This document shows positions 7,440-16,024 of a DNA stretch of 27,854 nucleotides, piece by piece. Position numbers and translations under genes: made by a program. The first letter of the stretch is position 1. The number at the start of each line of letters is the position of its first letter. Origin of the DNA: CAKUFA01 sp963627465 (lineage in GTDB: Bacteria; Bacillota; Clostridia; Christensenellales; Aristaeellaceae); contig CAVGBO010000038.1 of NCBI GenBank assembly GCA_963627465.1, forward strand, positions 1 to 27,854, read 5' to 3'. The notes beneath the pieces were generated by a model that was not told where the DNA came from, did not search any database, and saw only the letters and a program-made list of their open reading frames with translations.

Positions 7440-10376
7440 ATGAAGATCGATCTCAGCTGTCCGGCGGAAGTATGGCGGTATGAACTGCCCAAGAAGGATT
7501 ATCCCGCCTGCGACTTAATGCTGTATAACTTGAGCGAGAAAATCATTACCTCGGTAGAGGTAACGGTGCTCTTTCTCAACAAGGAACAGGAAGAGGTAGA
7601 GCGGCTCATTTATCGCGCCCATGATTTGGACGGACGCCCCTCCACCGCCTTTTCTGTGACCGTTCCCAAGGAGGATGCAGGGGATGCGACTTCCTTGGAG
7701 GTTATGATTGATAAAATCTGGTTCAGTGATGCCAGCGTGTGGCGGCGGGGAAAGTATGCCCTCAGCGAATATACCCCCAACAATCTGCCCAATAGCCGCA
7801 GCCTAGAAATGCTCCGCTATGTTGCAGGCAGCAATGCGGTGGGTTTTCCACAAAAGCAGGAGAACCTGTGGATTTGCGTCTGTGGCCGTCCCAATGGGGC
7901 GGATGAGCGTACCTGTGCCCGGTGTCACCGGGAGCGGGAGCAGGTGTTTACCCGCTTTAACCGGGAAGCCATTGAAAAGCTGACTTCTCAGCGGGAGCAT
8001 CAGCTTGCCCTGCAGGCGAAAGCCGCCCGGGAGGATGCTTCCCGGTTGCAGCTCCAACGGGAAAAGGTTTACGAAGCCAAGAAGAAAAAGCGTCGCAAGG
8101 TCATCACCATTGTGGTCAGCTGTGCGGCGGTTGCGGGCATTGCCTACGGCTCTGTATTCCATCTGGTGCCTTATATCCGCTATCGAAACGCTGTTTCTGC
8201 CATGGAGCAGGGCAAGTATGAGGAAGCTCGGAGCGTGTTCCTTGCCATGAGCGGCTATCAGGATGCGGACGCAAACGAGAAGCAGTGCCGCTATCTGCAA
8301 GCCAAAGCAAGCCTGATGGAGGATGCGGATGAGGACACGCTGCTGGCTGCCCGGAGTGAAATGGTTGAACTTGGGGATTACGAGGATGCAGCGGATCAGG
8401 TGACCTATGCGGACTGGCTCCATGCAGAATGGCTGCTGAAGGCGGACAAAGTTGATGATGCCGCTGCTCTGTATACTGCCTTGGGCGATTATCGGAACAG
8501 CGCAGATCGGCTGACAGAATGCACCTACCTGAAGGCAAAGAAGCAGCTGGAAAGCGGAGACTACGATACGGCCTATGCCACTTTCCTGGCACTGGGGGAT
8601 TATGAAGATGCCCCTGACCTGGCCAAGGAGTGCATTTACCGTCCGGCAGTGCAGCTGATGGAAAACGGCGGCGCAGGGGATGCCATTGCCCAGTTTGAGC
8701 GGATTCCCGGCTACTCCGATGCGGATGAAAAGCTGAAGGAAGCCCACTACCTGTATGGCAAAGTGTTGGTGGAAGCAGGACGCACGACGGATGCAGGGAA
8801 TCAGTTTCTTGCCGCTGGGGATTACAACGATGCCAAGGATCTGGCCAATACCTACCTGTACCTTGCCGCTGAGGAAGCGTATGGGGCAGGGGAGTACCAA
8901 ACCGCAGCGGAACTGTACATTCAAATCGCAGACTACGAGGATGCACAGGATAAGTACAACCAGTGCGCCCTTACCATTGCGCAAAACGCCATGAAGGATC
9001 GGGAATACCAGATTGCCGCCGCATGGCTGACCACCTTGCCGGATACCTACAGCGATGTGCTGGATCTCCGTCAGGAATGCATCTATCGTCCGGCACTGTC
9101 TGCTCTGTCCTCCAAGGACTATCAATCTGCCGTGGATGGGTTCAGCCGCATCAGCACCTATCGGGACAGCAGTGACCGGCTGGAACAGGCTCGGTATGGG
9201 CTTGCGGCGCAGAAGGTGACGGACGGGCTGTGGAGCGAAGCAGTGGAACTGTATACCCTCCTTGGAGAATACAAGGACAGCCCTGACCTGCTGCAGGAGG
9301 CCCGGTACGGTCTTGGCCTGCAGCAGCTGGCACAGGAGCAGTGGCAGCAGGCGGCGGCGACCTTCACCGCCTTGGGGGATTATCAGGAAAGCGCAGACAA
9401 GCTAAAAGAGGCTCAGTATCATCTGGCACTTGCAGCCTATGACGAAAAGGATTACGCAACTGCCCGCAGCATGTTCGAAGCGCTGGGCGCCTACAGCGAT
9501 GCGGCGGAGCAGATCAAGGCTTGCGATTATGCCTTGGCGGACATGGCAGCAGGGGAAGGCAAAACGGCGGAAGCGGCACAGCTTTTTGCGTCCCTTGGGG
9601 ATTACAGCGATGCCAAGGATCGAGCCGGTGCCCTGTATTACACCTTAGGCGAAAAAGCTGTGGAAAATGGCCAGATTCTTTCTGCTGCAAGGATGTACGC
9701 AAAGGCTTCCGGGTATCAGGATGCAGACGCATTGGCGGCGCAGTACTATGACGCTTACTATCAGGAAGCAGCGGAAAATGCGCAGAAAGCCATGGAGGCA
9801 CAGGAGTATGACGTGGCGGCTGCTTTGCTGGGGCACATGGATTTGACCGAGCTGCCGGAAAAGTACGGCAACCTTGATGAGTTGTACCTTGAGGCCAACT
9901 ATCAGCAGGCCAACAAGCTGTATGGGGATGGTCAGGTGTATGCTGCACTGCCCTACTATCGTCGCATTCCTGATTATAAGGATGTGGCGCAGAAGCTTCA
10001 GCGCACGTGCTACCTGATCCTGGGCACGTGGCAGACGGCGGACGGAAGCACCTACCTGTTCCGTGCGGACGGCACTTGCGCCTTGGAGGGGGAAGAGCTT
10101 TACTTCCGTGCGGAAACCTATGCGCTGTATACCGGTGCTACGGTGGAGGAGCTGACCCAGACTTACAGCGTATCCAACATTGATGCCACGACCATGACCC
10201 TGCGGGATGCCCGGGAAGGCGTGAGCCGCACCCTGCGCCTGACCAAGGTAGCGGAAGCGGAAGTGGCGGAAGTCGCAGAGCCTGATGTGGGCAATGAAGG
10301 GGTAGAAGAGACGGAAGCGTCAGAACCTACCCCCACCGTGTCCGTGGACTTCCTGGTGGTGGATGACGAAACCTAA
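7440..10376 (+). CDS. zinc-ribbon, single-pass membrane protein with long TPR-like repeat region
   Basis: A 978-residue modular protein. Residues 1-130 form a beta-rich domain of unknown type; a four-cysteine zinc ribbon follows (Cys146, Cys148, Cys159, Cys162); residues 172-218 are a highly charged likely coiled coil ending in KKKKRRK; one membrane helix lies at about 221-241. Residues about 248-860 contain many helical-hairpin repeats of the TPR/Sel1 kind, each near 30-35 residues, with the recurring signature GDYxDAxD and CxYxxA. A beta-rich C-terminal domain starts with GTWQTADGSTYLFRADGTC near residue 861, followed by an acidic Glu/Val/Pro tail. The positive-inside rule puts the zinc ribbon in the cytosol and the repeats outside. 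Role unknown: a scaffold or sensor linking outside to inside is inference. GGAGGG precedes the ATG by 7 bases. Two hairpins follow the stop. Confidence 0.82.
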   Translation: MKIDLSCPAEVWRYELPKKDYPACDLMLYNLSEKIITSVEVTVLFLNKEQEEVERLIYRAHDLDGRPSTAFSVTVPKEDAGDATSLEVMIDKIWFSDASVWRRGKYALSEYTPNNLPNSRSLEMLRYVAGSNAVGFPQKQENLWICVCGRPNGADERTCARCHREREQVFTRFNREAIEKLTSQREHQLALQAKAAREDASRLQLQREKVYEAKKKKRRKVITIVVSCAAVAGIAYGSVFHLVPYIRYRNAVSAMEQGKYEEARSVFLAMSGYQDADANEKQCRYLQAKASLMEDADEDTLLAARSEMVELGDYEDAADQVTYADWLHAEWLLKADKVDDAAALYTALGDYRNSADRLTECTYLKAKKQLESGDYDTAYATFLALGDYEDAPDLAKECIYRPAVQLMENGGAGDAIAQFERIPGYSDADEKLKEAHYLYGKVLVEAGRTTDAGNQFLAAGDYNDAKDLANTYLYLAAEEAYGAGEYQTAAELYIQIADYEDAQDKYNQCALTIAQNAMKDREYQIAAAWLTTLPDTYSDVLDLRQECIYRPALSALSSKDYQSAVDGFSRISTYRDSSDRLEQARYGLAAQKVTDGLWSEAVELYTLLGEYKDSPDLLQEARYGLGLQQLAQEQWQQAAATFTALGDYQESADKLKEAQYHLALAAYDEKDYATARSMFEALGAYSDAAEQIKACDYALADMAAGEGKTAEAAQLFASLGDYSDAKDRAGALYYTLGEKAVENGQILSAARMYAKASGYQDADALAAQYYDAYYQEAAENAQKAMEAQEYDVAAALLGHMDLTELPEKYGNLDELYLEANYQQANKLYGDGQVYAALPYYRRIPDYKDVAQKLQRTCYLILGTWQTADGSTYLFRADGTCALEGEELYFRAETYALYTGATVEELTQTYSVSNIDATTMTLRDAREGVSRTLRLTKVAEAEVAEVAEPDVGNEGVEETEASEPTPTVSVDFLVVDDET

Positions 10377-10381
10377 CAAAC

Positions 10382-10417
10382 AAGGCTGCTGCCGAGCAAC
10401 AAAACGGCAGCAGCCTT
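10382..10417 (+). terminator. GC-rich hairpin after the TPR-like gene
   Basis: The 13-bp perfect stem AAGGCTGCTGCCG (10382-10394) / CGGCAGCAGCCTT (10405-10417) has a 10-base loop and no T-run. It may protect the mRNA end or assist the stronger hairpin just downstream. Confidence 0.6.
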
Positions 10418-10434
10418 GCCTGAAACTTGATACG

Positions 10435-10475
10435 AAAAGACCTGCTGTGAAGCAAATTGCCACAGCAGGTCTTTT
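10435..10475. terminator. bidirectional terminator between the TPR-like gene and the suf operon
   Basis: The 15-bp perfect stem AAAAGACCTGCTGTG (10435-10449) / CACAGCAGGTCTTTT (10461-10475) has an 11-base loop. Each strand ends in TTTT, so it can stop transcription of both the plus-strand gene and the converging suf operon. Confidence 0.85.
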
Positions 10476-10498
10476 CATCAACAGATGGGATGGAAGGA

Positions 10499-10933
10499 TT
10501 ACGCTTCTTCCTTGTTCCCTAACGCTTCCTTCAGGGTGCGCCAGCCCAGCACGGCACATTTGACCCGGGCAGGCATGTGGGCAATGTCCCGCAGGGCAGA
10601 GGCTTCTTCCAGACTTTCAATTTCATCCTCTGTTGCCTCGCCCTTGATCATCTTCAGGAAGACCTCACCCATGTGCAGGGCCTCCTCTTTTTTGCGGCCG
10701 ATGATCATGCCCAGCATAATATCCGCAGAGGCCTGAGAAATGGCGCAGCCATCGCCCACGAAGGCACCGTCGGCAATCACATCCCCGTCAAGCTTCAGCT
10801 TCAGGTAGATGTCGTCTCCGCAGCTGGGGTTCACGCCTTCCAGCACAATGTCCGCATCAGGCAGGTCATGCTTGAATTCCGGGTGAACGTTGTGCTCGGT
10901 CAGAATTTCGTTGTAAAAGCTTCTATTTTCCAT
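10499..10933 (-). CDS. sufU: SufU, zinc-dependent sulfur-transfer/scaffold protein
   Basis: A 144-residue SufU: accepts persulfide sulfur from the SufS cysteine desulfurase and passes it to the SufBCD complex. The three family cysteines and the Asp ligand are in place: Cys38 and Asp40 in PSCGDD, Cys63 in GDGCAIS, Cys126 in ARVKCAVLGW; these bind Zn2+ in the Bacillus subtilis enzyme. The region around 95-110 (KGEATEDEIE) is the SufU-type insertion that distinguishes it from IscU. The start overlaps the end of sufS by 11 bases. AAGGGAG lies about 10 bases upstream. It is the last gene of the operon, followed by the bidirectional terminator. Confidence 0.95.
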   Translation of the reverse strand: MENRSFYNEILTEHNVHPEFKHDLPDADIVLEGVNPSCGDDIYLKLKLDGDVIADGAFVGDGCAISQASADIMLGMIIGRKKEEALHMGEVFLKMIKGEATEDEIESLEEASALRDIAHMPARVKCAVLGWRTLKEALGNKEEA

Positions 10934-12134
10934 AGCCCATTCGCTCCCTTAAGGTGGAAAGACTGGCAAGCAGGCGATCCACATCCTCTTCCGTATTATA
11001 GAAGGCAAGGCTGGCACGAGCCGTGGAGGGATGCCCCAGATACTTCAGCAAAGGCTGTGCGCAGTGGTGACCGGCACGAATGGCCACCCCGTCGGAGGCG
11101 AGAATCTCGCTGATGTCATGGGGGTGCACCCCGTCCACCGTAAAGGTGATGATGCCGGAATGCTCCTCTGCCTTATCGGAACCCAGCACATGCACCCAGG
11201 GCATATCCTGAATGCCCTTCAAGGCCCGGGCAACCAAAGCAACCTCCCGCTCATGCATCCGCTGGAAGCTCACCTGCTCCGCATAATCAATGGCTGCATG
11301 AAGGCCTACCGCACCGGCAGCGTTGCAGGTGCCGGCTTCGAACTTGTAGGGCAGCTCCGCATAGGTGGCACCCTCACGGGTGACGGATTCAATCATTTCG
11401 CCGCCGGTCAGGAAGGGAGGCATTTTCTCCAGCAGCTCATACCGGCCGTACAATGCACCAATGCCCATGGGGCCGTACACCTTGTGACCGGAGAAGGCCA
11501 GGAAATCAGCCCCCAGTGCCTGCACATCCACCGGCATGTGGGGCGTGCTCTGGGCTCCGTCCACCACCATAACGGCACCTACTCGATGGGCAAGGTCTGC
11601 AATCTCACGGATGGGATTGACCCGCCCAAGCACATTGGATACATGGGTCATGGCAACAATCTTCGTCCGGGGCGTGATCAGCTGCTCTACCTTGTTCAGG
11701 TCAACGCTGCCGTCCATTTCGCATTCAATGAAGCGGAGCACGGCGCCGGTTTGGCGGCATACCATCTGCCAGGGCAGCAGATTGCTGTGGTGCTCCATAA
11801 TGGAGACCAGTACTTCATCCCCTGCCTTCACATGGCTAAGACCATAGCTGTAGGCCACCAGATTGATGCTCTCCGTGGTGTTTCGGGTGAAGATGATTTC
11901 TTCCTTCCGCTTGGCGTTCAGGAAACTGCGGACAGCCTCCCGAGCCTCCTCGTATGCTTCCGTAGCGGCAATGCTCAGGGGATACAGTCCACGAAGGGGA
12001 TTGGCGTTTGCCTTTTCGTAAAAATCCTTTTCAGCGTCAAGCACGCACTGGGGACGCTGGGCAGTGGCGGCATTGTCCAGATAGGCAATGTCTGCGCCCA
12101 TGAGGAGCGGGAAATCCCTGCGATCAAAGGTCAT
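10923..12134 (-). CDS. sufS: SufS, PLP-dependent cysteine desulfurase (group II)
   Basis: A 403-residue class V aminotransferase-fold enzyme that converts L-cysteine to L-alanine and an enzyme-bound persulfide for Fe-S cluster assembly. Lys218 in SGHKVYGP binds pyridoxal phosphate, His117 in MEHHSN stacks on the cofactor, Asp192-Gln195 in VDGAQS contact the ring, and Cys358 in RAGHHCAQPL is the catalytic cysteine. The short RAGHHC loop is the group II (SufS) form rather than IscS. The ATG at 12134 is preferred over one five codons upstream because a G-rich site (AGGGGG) lies about 7 bases before it. It overlaps the end of sufD by 11 bases and the start of sufU by 11 bases. Confidence 0.96.
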   Translation of the reverse strand: MTFDRRDFPLLMGADIAYLDNAATAQRPQCVLDAEKDFYEKANANPLRGLYPLSIAATEAYEEAREAVRSFLNAKRKEEIIFTRNTTESINLVAYSYGLSHVKAGDEVLVSIMEHHSNLLPWQMVCRQTGAVLRFIECEMDGSVDLNKVEQLITPRTKIVAMTHVSNVLGRVNPIREIADLAHRVGAVMVVDGAQSTPHMPVDVQALGADFLAFSGHKVYGPMGIGALYGRYELLEKMPPFLTGGEMIESVTREGATYAELPYKFEAGTCNAAGAVGLHAAIDYAEQVSFQRMHEREVALVARALKGIQDMPWVHVLGSDKAEEHSGIITFTVDGVHPHDISEILASDGVAIRAGHHCAQPLLKYLGHPSTARASLAFYNTEEDVDRLLASLSTLRERMGYGK

Positions 12135-13056
12135 GCTCTTCCCCCTCATACAGTTCGTTCAGAATGGCCTGCTCCGTTTCTGCATCGCCGATGGTGCGGG
12201 CAACCCGCTCCACAGAGGCTCTGGCGAGGATTTTTTCCGCCGCAGCCCGGTCAATGCCCCGGCTTTCAAAGTAGAACAGGGTAGCGTCATCCATTTCGCC
12301 GATGGATGCGCCGTGATTGCCTACCACGTTTTCTTCGGCGCACAGGATCAGGGGAACTGTCTTGTTGACCACATCGTCTCCCAGCATGAGCACGGTTTCC
12401 TTTTCGTTGCCGACAGAATCGCTGCTGCCCTGCTTGAAGTCAATGGTGCCCCGGAAGATCTTCACCGCCGCATCCTTCAAAGCCCCGGCGGCGTTGATGG
12501 CACACTCAGTTTTTTTGCCGAAGTGGTTCACGCTCAGATTCATATCCAGGGTTTGATGATGCTGTGCCAGGTAGCCGATGTCCGTCTGCATGGAGGAACC
12601 TTTTCCGTTTAGGTCAACATGGCTGTCTACGTAAGTATCGCCCTTGCCCAGCATTACCTGAATCAGCTCCAGGTGAGCATTCTCATCGCAAGTGCCGGTG
12701 ACCTTGCTACGGGACAGGGCACCTTCCTTGGCGGAAAAGACCTGCACCAAGCGCAGGGTGGCATCCTTCTCCAAGGTGAGGTGGGTTTCCACCGCCAGAT
12801 GACCTTCGCCCTCAAACCGCTGAATCAGGGTCAGATCCTCTCCGGCACGGGCAACGGCATGAACATCCTCGCGACTGAAGCCCTCTTTTCCGGTCATCAC
12901 CATTCGATGGCAAACACCGTCTTTGGCGGAAGCAAAGTTCTCCGTCCCCAAATCCACGACCTTATTGGCATCCCATGCGACTTCGGCATCGTTCACACCG
13001 AGAAAATTCCAGGTGCGCACGGGAAGCTCGTTGATTTTGATTGTTTCGCTCATCAT
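12124..13056 (-). CDS. sufD: SufD, Fe-S assembly scaffold subunit
   Basis: A 310-residue beta-helix protein of the SufB/SufD family and partner of SufB in the SufBC2D complex, where the nascent cluster forms at the SufB-SufD interface. Cys239 and His248 (LILCAEENVVGNHGASIG) match the conserved interface residues, His248 corresponding by motif to Escherichia coli His360. It is shorter than the E. coli protein (about 420 residues), lacking much of the N-terminal helical part, as is common for clostridial SufD. AAGGAG precedes two adjacent ATGs, spaced 5 and 8 bases. It follows sufB after 18 bases and overlaps sufS by 11. Confidence 0.93.
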   Translation of the reverse strand: MMSETIKINELPVRTWNFLGVNDAEVAWDANKVVDLGTENFASAKDGVCHRMVMTGKEGFSREDVHAVARAGEDLTLIQRFEGEGHLAVETHLTLEKDATLRLVQVFSAKEGALSRSKVTGTCDENAHLELIQVMLGKGDTYVDSHVDLNGKGSSMQTDIGYLAQHHQTLDMNLSVNHFGKKTECAINAAGALKDAAVKIFRGTIDFKQGSSDSVGNEKETVLMLGDDVVNKTVPLILCAEENVVGNHGASIGEMDDATLFYFESRGIDRAAAEKILARASVERVARTIGDAETEQAILNELYEGEEHDL

Positions 13057-13074
13057 ACGTTCTCCTTCCCGTTA

Positions 13075-14481
13075 TCAGCCGATGCTGCCTTTCATTTCAA
13101 GGCGAATCAGGTTGTTCATTTCCACGGCATACTCCAAGGGCAGCTCCTTGGACACATTGTCCGCAAAGCCGCTGACGATCAGGGCACGAGCATCTTCTTC
13201 GCTCATACCACGGCTCATGAGATAGAACACGGCTTCGTTGCTGATAGCGCCGATCTTGGCCTCGTGTCCCACGGCTGCGTCACGGGTGCGGATATCCATG
13301 GCCGGAATGGTATCCGACCGGGAGATGGAGTCCAGCATCAGGGACTGGCAATTCACGGCACTCTTAGCACCGGAAGCACCCTTCTGCACCACCACACTGG
13401 AGCGGAAGGTACTGATACCGCCGCTCTTGCTGATGGAGCGGGTATTCATGTAGGAGCTGGTGTTGCGTCCTACATGTACCACCTTGGCACCGGTATCCAG
13501 GTTCTGCCCTGCACCGGCAAAGGTAACGCCGGTAAACTCCATCCGGGCGTTGTCACCCTTCAGCACGCTCATGGGATACAGGCAGCCTACGTGAGAGCCG
13601 AAGGAGCCGGACACCCATTCAATGACGCCGTTTTCCTCCACCAAGGCACGCTTGGTGTTCAGGTTGTACATGTTCTTGGACCAATTTTCAATGGTGGAAT
13701 AGCGGAGCTTGGCATTCTTCTTTACGTACAGCTCCACACATCCGGCGTGCAGGTTGGCTACATTATATTTAGGAGCGGAGCAGCCTTCAATGAAGTGGAG
13801 GCTGGCACCTTCGTCCACAATGATCAGCGTATGCTCAAACTGGCCTGCGCCTTTGGCGTTCAGGCGGAAGTAGCTCTGCAGAGGAATCTCCACCTGCACT
13901 CCCTTGGGCACATACACAAAGGATCCGCCGGACCACACCGCACCGTGAAGGGCGGCAAACTTGTGATCCCGAGGGGTGACCAGCTTCATAAAGTACTTCT
14001 TCACCATGTCGGCGTACTCTCCGTGGAGTGCGCTTTCCATGTCGGTGTACACCACACCCTGTGCGGCAACCTCCTCCCGCACGTTGTGGTACACCAGCTC
14101 CGAGTCGTACTGGGCCCCTACGCCGGCCAGACTCTTCCGCTCTGCTTCCGGGATGCCCAGACGCTCGAAGGTGTCCTTAATGTCCTGGGGGACGTTCTTC
14201 CAGTCGTTCTGCATCTTGGTGTTGGGGCGCACATAGGTAGCAATGTGCGCCATATCCAGCCCTTCAATGCTGGGACCCCAGTCGGGAATCTTCATTTCAT
14301 TGTAAATCTGCAGGGATTGCAGGCGGAACTGCTGCATCCACACAGGATCGTTCTTTTCCTTGGACAGCTTGTCCACAATGGCAGGGGTCAGACCCTCTTC
14401 CAGCCGGTAGGCGTCCTTTTCCTCGTCCCGAATGTCATAGACACTGCGGTCAATGTCGTCTACGTAACTCTTTTCCCTCAT
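13075..14481 (-). CDS. sufB: SufB, Fe-S assembly scaffold subunit
   Basis: A 468-residue SufB, the core scaffold of the SufBC2D complex on which Fe-S clusters are built. Conserved features: SGGSFVYVPKGVQVEIP (184-200), EGCSAPKY (232-239), the NCQSL motif with Cys378 (equivalent by position to E. coli Cys405), and GHEAKIGAI (405-413) whose His406-Glu407 match the essential Glu of the family. The length is normal. GAGGGAG lies about 9 bases before the ATG and overlaps the sufC stop region; the sufC-sufB gap is 14 bases. Confidence 0.97.
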   Translation of the reverse strand: MREKSYVDDIDRSVYDIRDEEKDAYRLEEGLTPAIVDKLSKEKNDPVWMQQFRLQSLQIYNEMKIPDWGPSIEGLDMAHIATYVRPNTKMQNDWKNVPQDIKDTFERLGIPEAERKSLAGVGAQYDSELVYHNVREEVAAQGVVYTDMESALHGEYADMVKKYFMKLVTPRDHKFAALHGAVWSGGSFVYVPKGVQVEIPLQSYFRLNAKGAGQFEHTLIIVDEGASLHFIEGCSAPKYNVANLHAGCVELYVKKNAKLRYSTIENWSKNMYNLNTKRALVEENGVIEWVSGSFGSHVGCLYPMSVLKGDNARMEFTGVTFAGAGQNLDTGAKVVHVGRNTSSYMNTRSISKSGGISTFRSSVVVQKGASGAKSAVNCQSLMLDSISRSDTIPAMDIRTRDAAVGHEAKIGAISNEAVFYLMSRGMSEEDARALIVSGFADNVSKELPLEYAVEMNNLIRLEMKGSIG

Positions 14482-14495
14482 TGCTTGCGTCTCCC

Positions 14496-15248
14496 TCAGG
14501 CGTCCCGCAGGCTGCCGAAGCCGTTTTCGTTGATTTCATCCACCAGTTCCGCACCGCCGTTGCGCACGATGACGCCTTCCTCCATTACGTGGGTAGCGTC
14601 TACCGTCAGTGCTTCCAGAATGCGGGTGGAGTGGGTGATAATCAGCAGAGAACCATGGGTGCGTTCACGGAACAGCTGCACCCCCTGGGATACGGTGCGC
14701 ACAGCATCCACGTCCAGACCGGAGTCTGTTTCGTCCAGAATGGCCAGCTTAGGCTCCAGCATCAGCATTTGCAGAATTTCTGCCTTTTTCTTTTCGCCGC
14801 CGGAGAAGCCTACGTTCAGGTCACGCTCTGCATAGGACTCATCCATGGACAGCAGTGCCATGGTTTCCTTCAGCTTCTTCTTAAAGTCCCACAGGCGCAG
14901 ACGGCTGCCGGTCTTCTGCTCCAATGCGCTGCGGATGAAGGCACTCAGGGTGACACCGGGCACTTCCAACGGATTCTGGAAGGAAAGGAAGATGCCCTTC
15001 TTGGCACGCTCGTTCACCGGCAGGTCGGTAATATCTTCCCCGTCAAAAAGAATCTGACCCTTCGTAACGGTATAGTTGGGATTGCCGGTAATGGCATAGC
15101 CCAGGGTGGACTTGCCGGTACCGTTGGGTCCCATGAGCACATGGGTCTCGTCCCGGCCGACGGTCAGGTTAATGCCGTGGAGGATTTCTTTTTCATCGCC
15201 CACATTCACGTGCAGGTCGTTGATTTCAAGGATCGGCTTATGATTCAT
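14496..15248 (-). CDS. sufC: SufC, ABC-type ATPase of the Fe-S assembly complex
   Basis: A 250-residue soluble ABC ATPase that dimerises on SufB-SufD and drives the conformational change needed for cluster assembly. Walker A GPNGTGKS (40-47), Q-loop Gln91, signature FSGGEKKK (148-155, the SufC-specific form of the ABC signature), Walker B AILDETDSGLD (169-179) and switch His206 are all intact. The ATG overlaps the end of the upstream regulator gene by 11 bases, so translation is probably coupled. It is the first structural gene of the operon. Confidence 0.97.
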   Translation of the reverse strand: MNHKPILEINDLHVNVGDEKEILHGINLTVGRDETHVLMGPNGTGKSTLGYAITGNPNYTVTKGQILFDGEDITDLPVNERAKKGIFLSFQNPLEVPGVTLSAFIRSALEQKTGSRLRLWDFKKKLKETMALLSMDESYAERDLNVGFSGGEKKKAEILQMLMLEPKLAILDETDSGLDVDAVRTVSQGVQLFRERTHGSLLIITHSTRILEALTVDATHVMEEGVIVRNGGAELVDEINENGFGSLRDA

Positions 15249-15702
15249 GATGCTCTACCTCACTCATGATGCCGGCCTGGTCAGCCGACGGTTTATTGTT
15301 CATCAAATCCCTGAGGGTGTAGCTGTCCAGATAGGTATTGATGGAAGCTTCAAGCCCCTGCCAGAAGGGAATCATATCGCAGTCGCATTCGCAGCTGCCG
15401 CTGCATTTTTTTCCGTGCTCTGCCAGGCAGGATACAGGCGTCATTCCTTCCTCTACTGCGCGCAGAATTTCGCCTGCCGTGTAGGCTTCTGCCGGGCGTA
15501 CAAGCTTGTAGCCGCCGGATTTGCCTACCGTGCTCTTCACCAGGCCGCCCTTGCACAGCACGGTCATGATGCTTTCCAAATACTTGCGGGACAGGTGCAG
15601 CCGCTCGGCAATGTCGTTCAGGGACAGGTAATCCTCTTCCTGATGCCGACCCATGTCTGTCATGACCCGCAATGCGTATCGCCCCTTGGATGAAATCATC
15701 AT
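15238..15702 (-). CDS. iscR: Rrf2/IscR-family transcriptional regulator of the suf operon
   Basis: A 154-residue winged-helix regulator. The N-terminal helix-turn-helix (residues about 1-65; LSLNDIAERLHLSRKYLESI, then the KSTVGKSGGYKLVR wing) is typical of Rrf2. The cysteine cluster is expanded: Cys92, Cys100, Cys104, Cys106 and Cys108 (IscR of E. coli uses Cys92, Cys98, Cys104), so it probably senses Fe-S status by binding a [2Fe-2S] cluster. The first-gene position suggests autoregulation of the suf operon. The ATG at 15702 is chosen since AGGAGG lies 10 bases upstream and the family starts with M(I)SSKGRYALR; the longer frame to 15759 would run into the -10 box. The symbol iscR is by family and context; sufR-like would be equally fair. 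Confidence 0.9.
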   Translation of the reverse strand: MMISSKGRYALRVMTDMGRHQEEDYLSLNDIAERLHLSRKYLESIMTVLCKGGLVKSTVGKSGGYKLVRPAEAYTAGEILRAVEEGMTPVSCLAEHGKKCSGSCECDCDMIPFWQGLEASINTYLDSYTLRDLMNNKPSADQAGIMSEVEHHES

Positions 15703-15757
15703 GGACGATTGCCCTCCTTTCCGGGGAAATGCACGGTTTCTATACCGCAACATAGGC

Positions 15758-15786
15758 ATTATAAACGTAAACTCCTACAACGTCAA
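15758..15786 (-). promoter_or_regulatory. near-consensus promoter of the iscR-suf operon
   Basis: On the minus strand TTGACG (15781-15786) and a perfect TATAAT (15758-15763) are separated by 17 bases, 55 bases upstream of the regulator ATG. Such strength suggests that the operon is controlled by repression, most simply by its own IscR-like product. I could not identify a family operator by eye. Confidence 0.85.
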
Positions 15787-15931
15787 TAGGAATTGAAAAA
15801 ACTGTTTCGGCCACCTTATCTTTTTTCCGGGGAAAGGCATGTACGCTGCCGACCTTCTGGACAGATTCACCAAAGACAAAGCACATTCACGGCATTTTCT
15901 GCTGTAAAACCATCTTTTTTTGCTCCTGCCC

Positions 15932-15960
15932 TTTTCAAACGGCGAAAAAAAAGATACAAT
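15932..15960 (+). promoter_or_regulatory. candidate promoter of the AraC-family gene
   Basis: TTTTCA (15932-15937, 4 of 6) and TACAAT (15955-15960, 5 of 6) with a 17-base spacer, preceded by an A-rich stretch. Confidence 0.5.
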
Positions 15961-16024
15961 AGCCGTAAGGACAATGGGAAGCTGTGCTTGCCCTTGTCTG
16001 CTGACGCAAAAGGAGGGTGTGCGC

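Larger units (their letters stand above)
15703..16024. other. 322-base divergent intergenic region
   Basis: This gap holds the minus-strand suf promoter (15758-15786) and a candidate plus-strand promoter (15932-15960) for the AraC-type gene. Between them (about 15787-15931) I see AT-rich sequence with no convincing gene, hairpin or repeat. Confidence 0.6.

Noticed and set aside
12619..14835. 738-residue plus-strand open frame across sufD, sufB and part of sufC
   Set aside because: It crosses three certain minus-strand genes and encodes no recognisable domain.
15787..15931. Possible IscR operator or small RNA in the suf-AraC gap
   Set aside because: I looked for a clear inverted repeat or a known motif and found none that I could defend.
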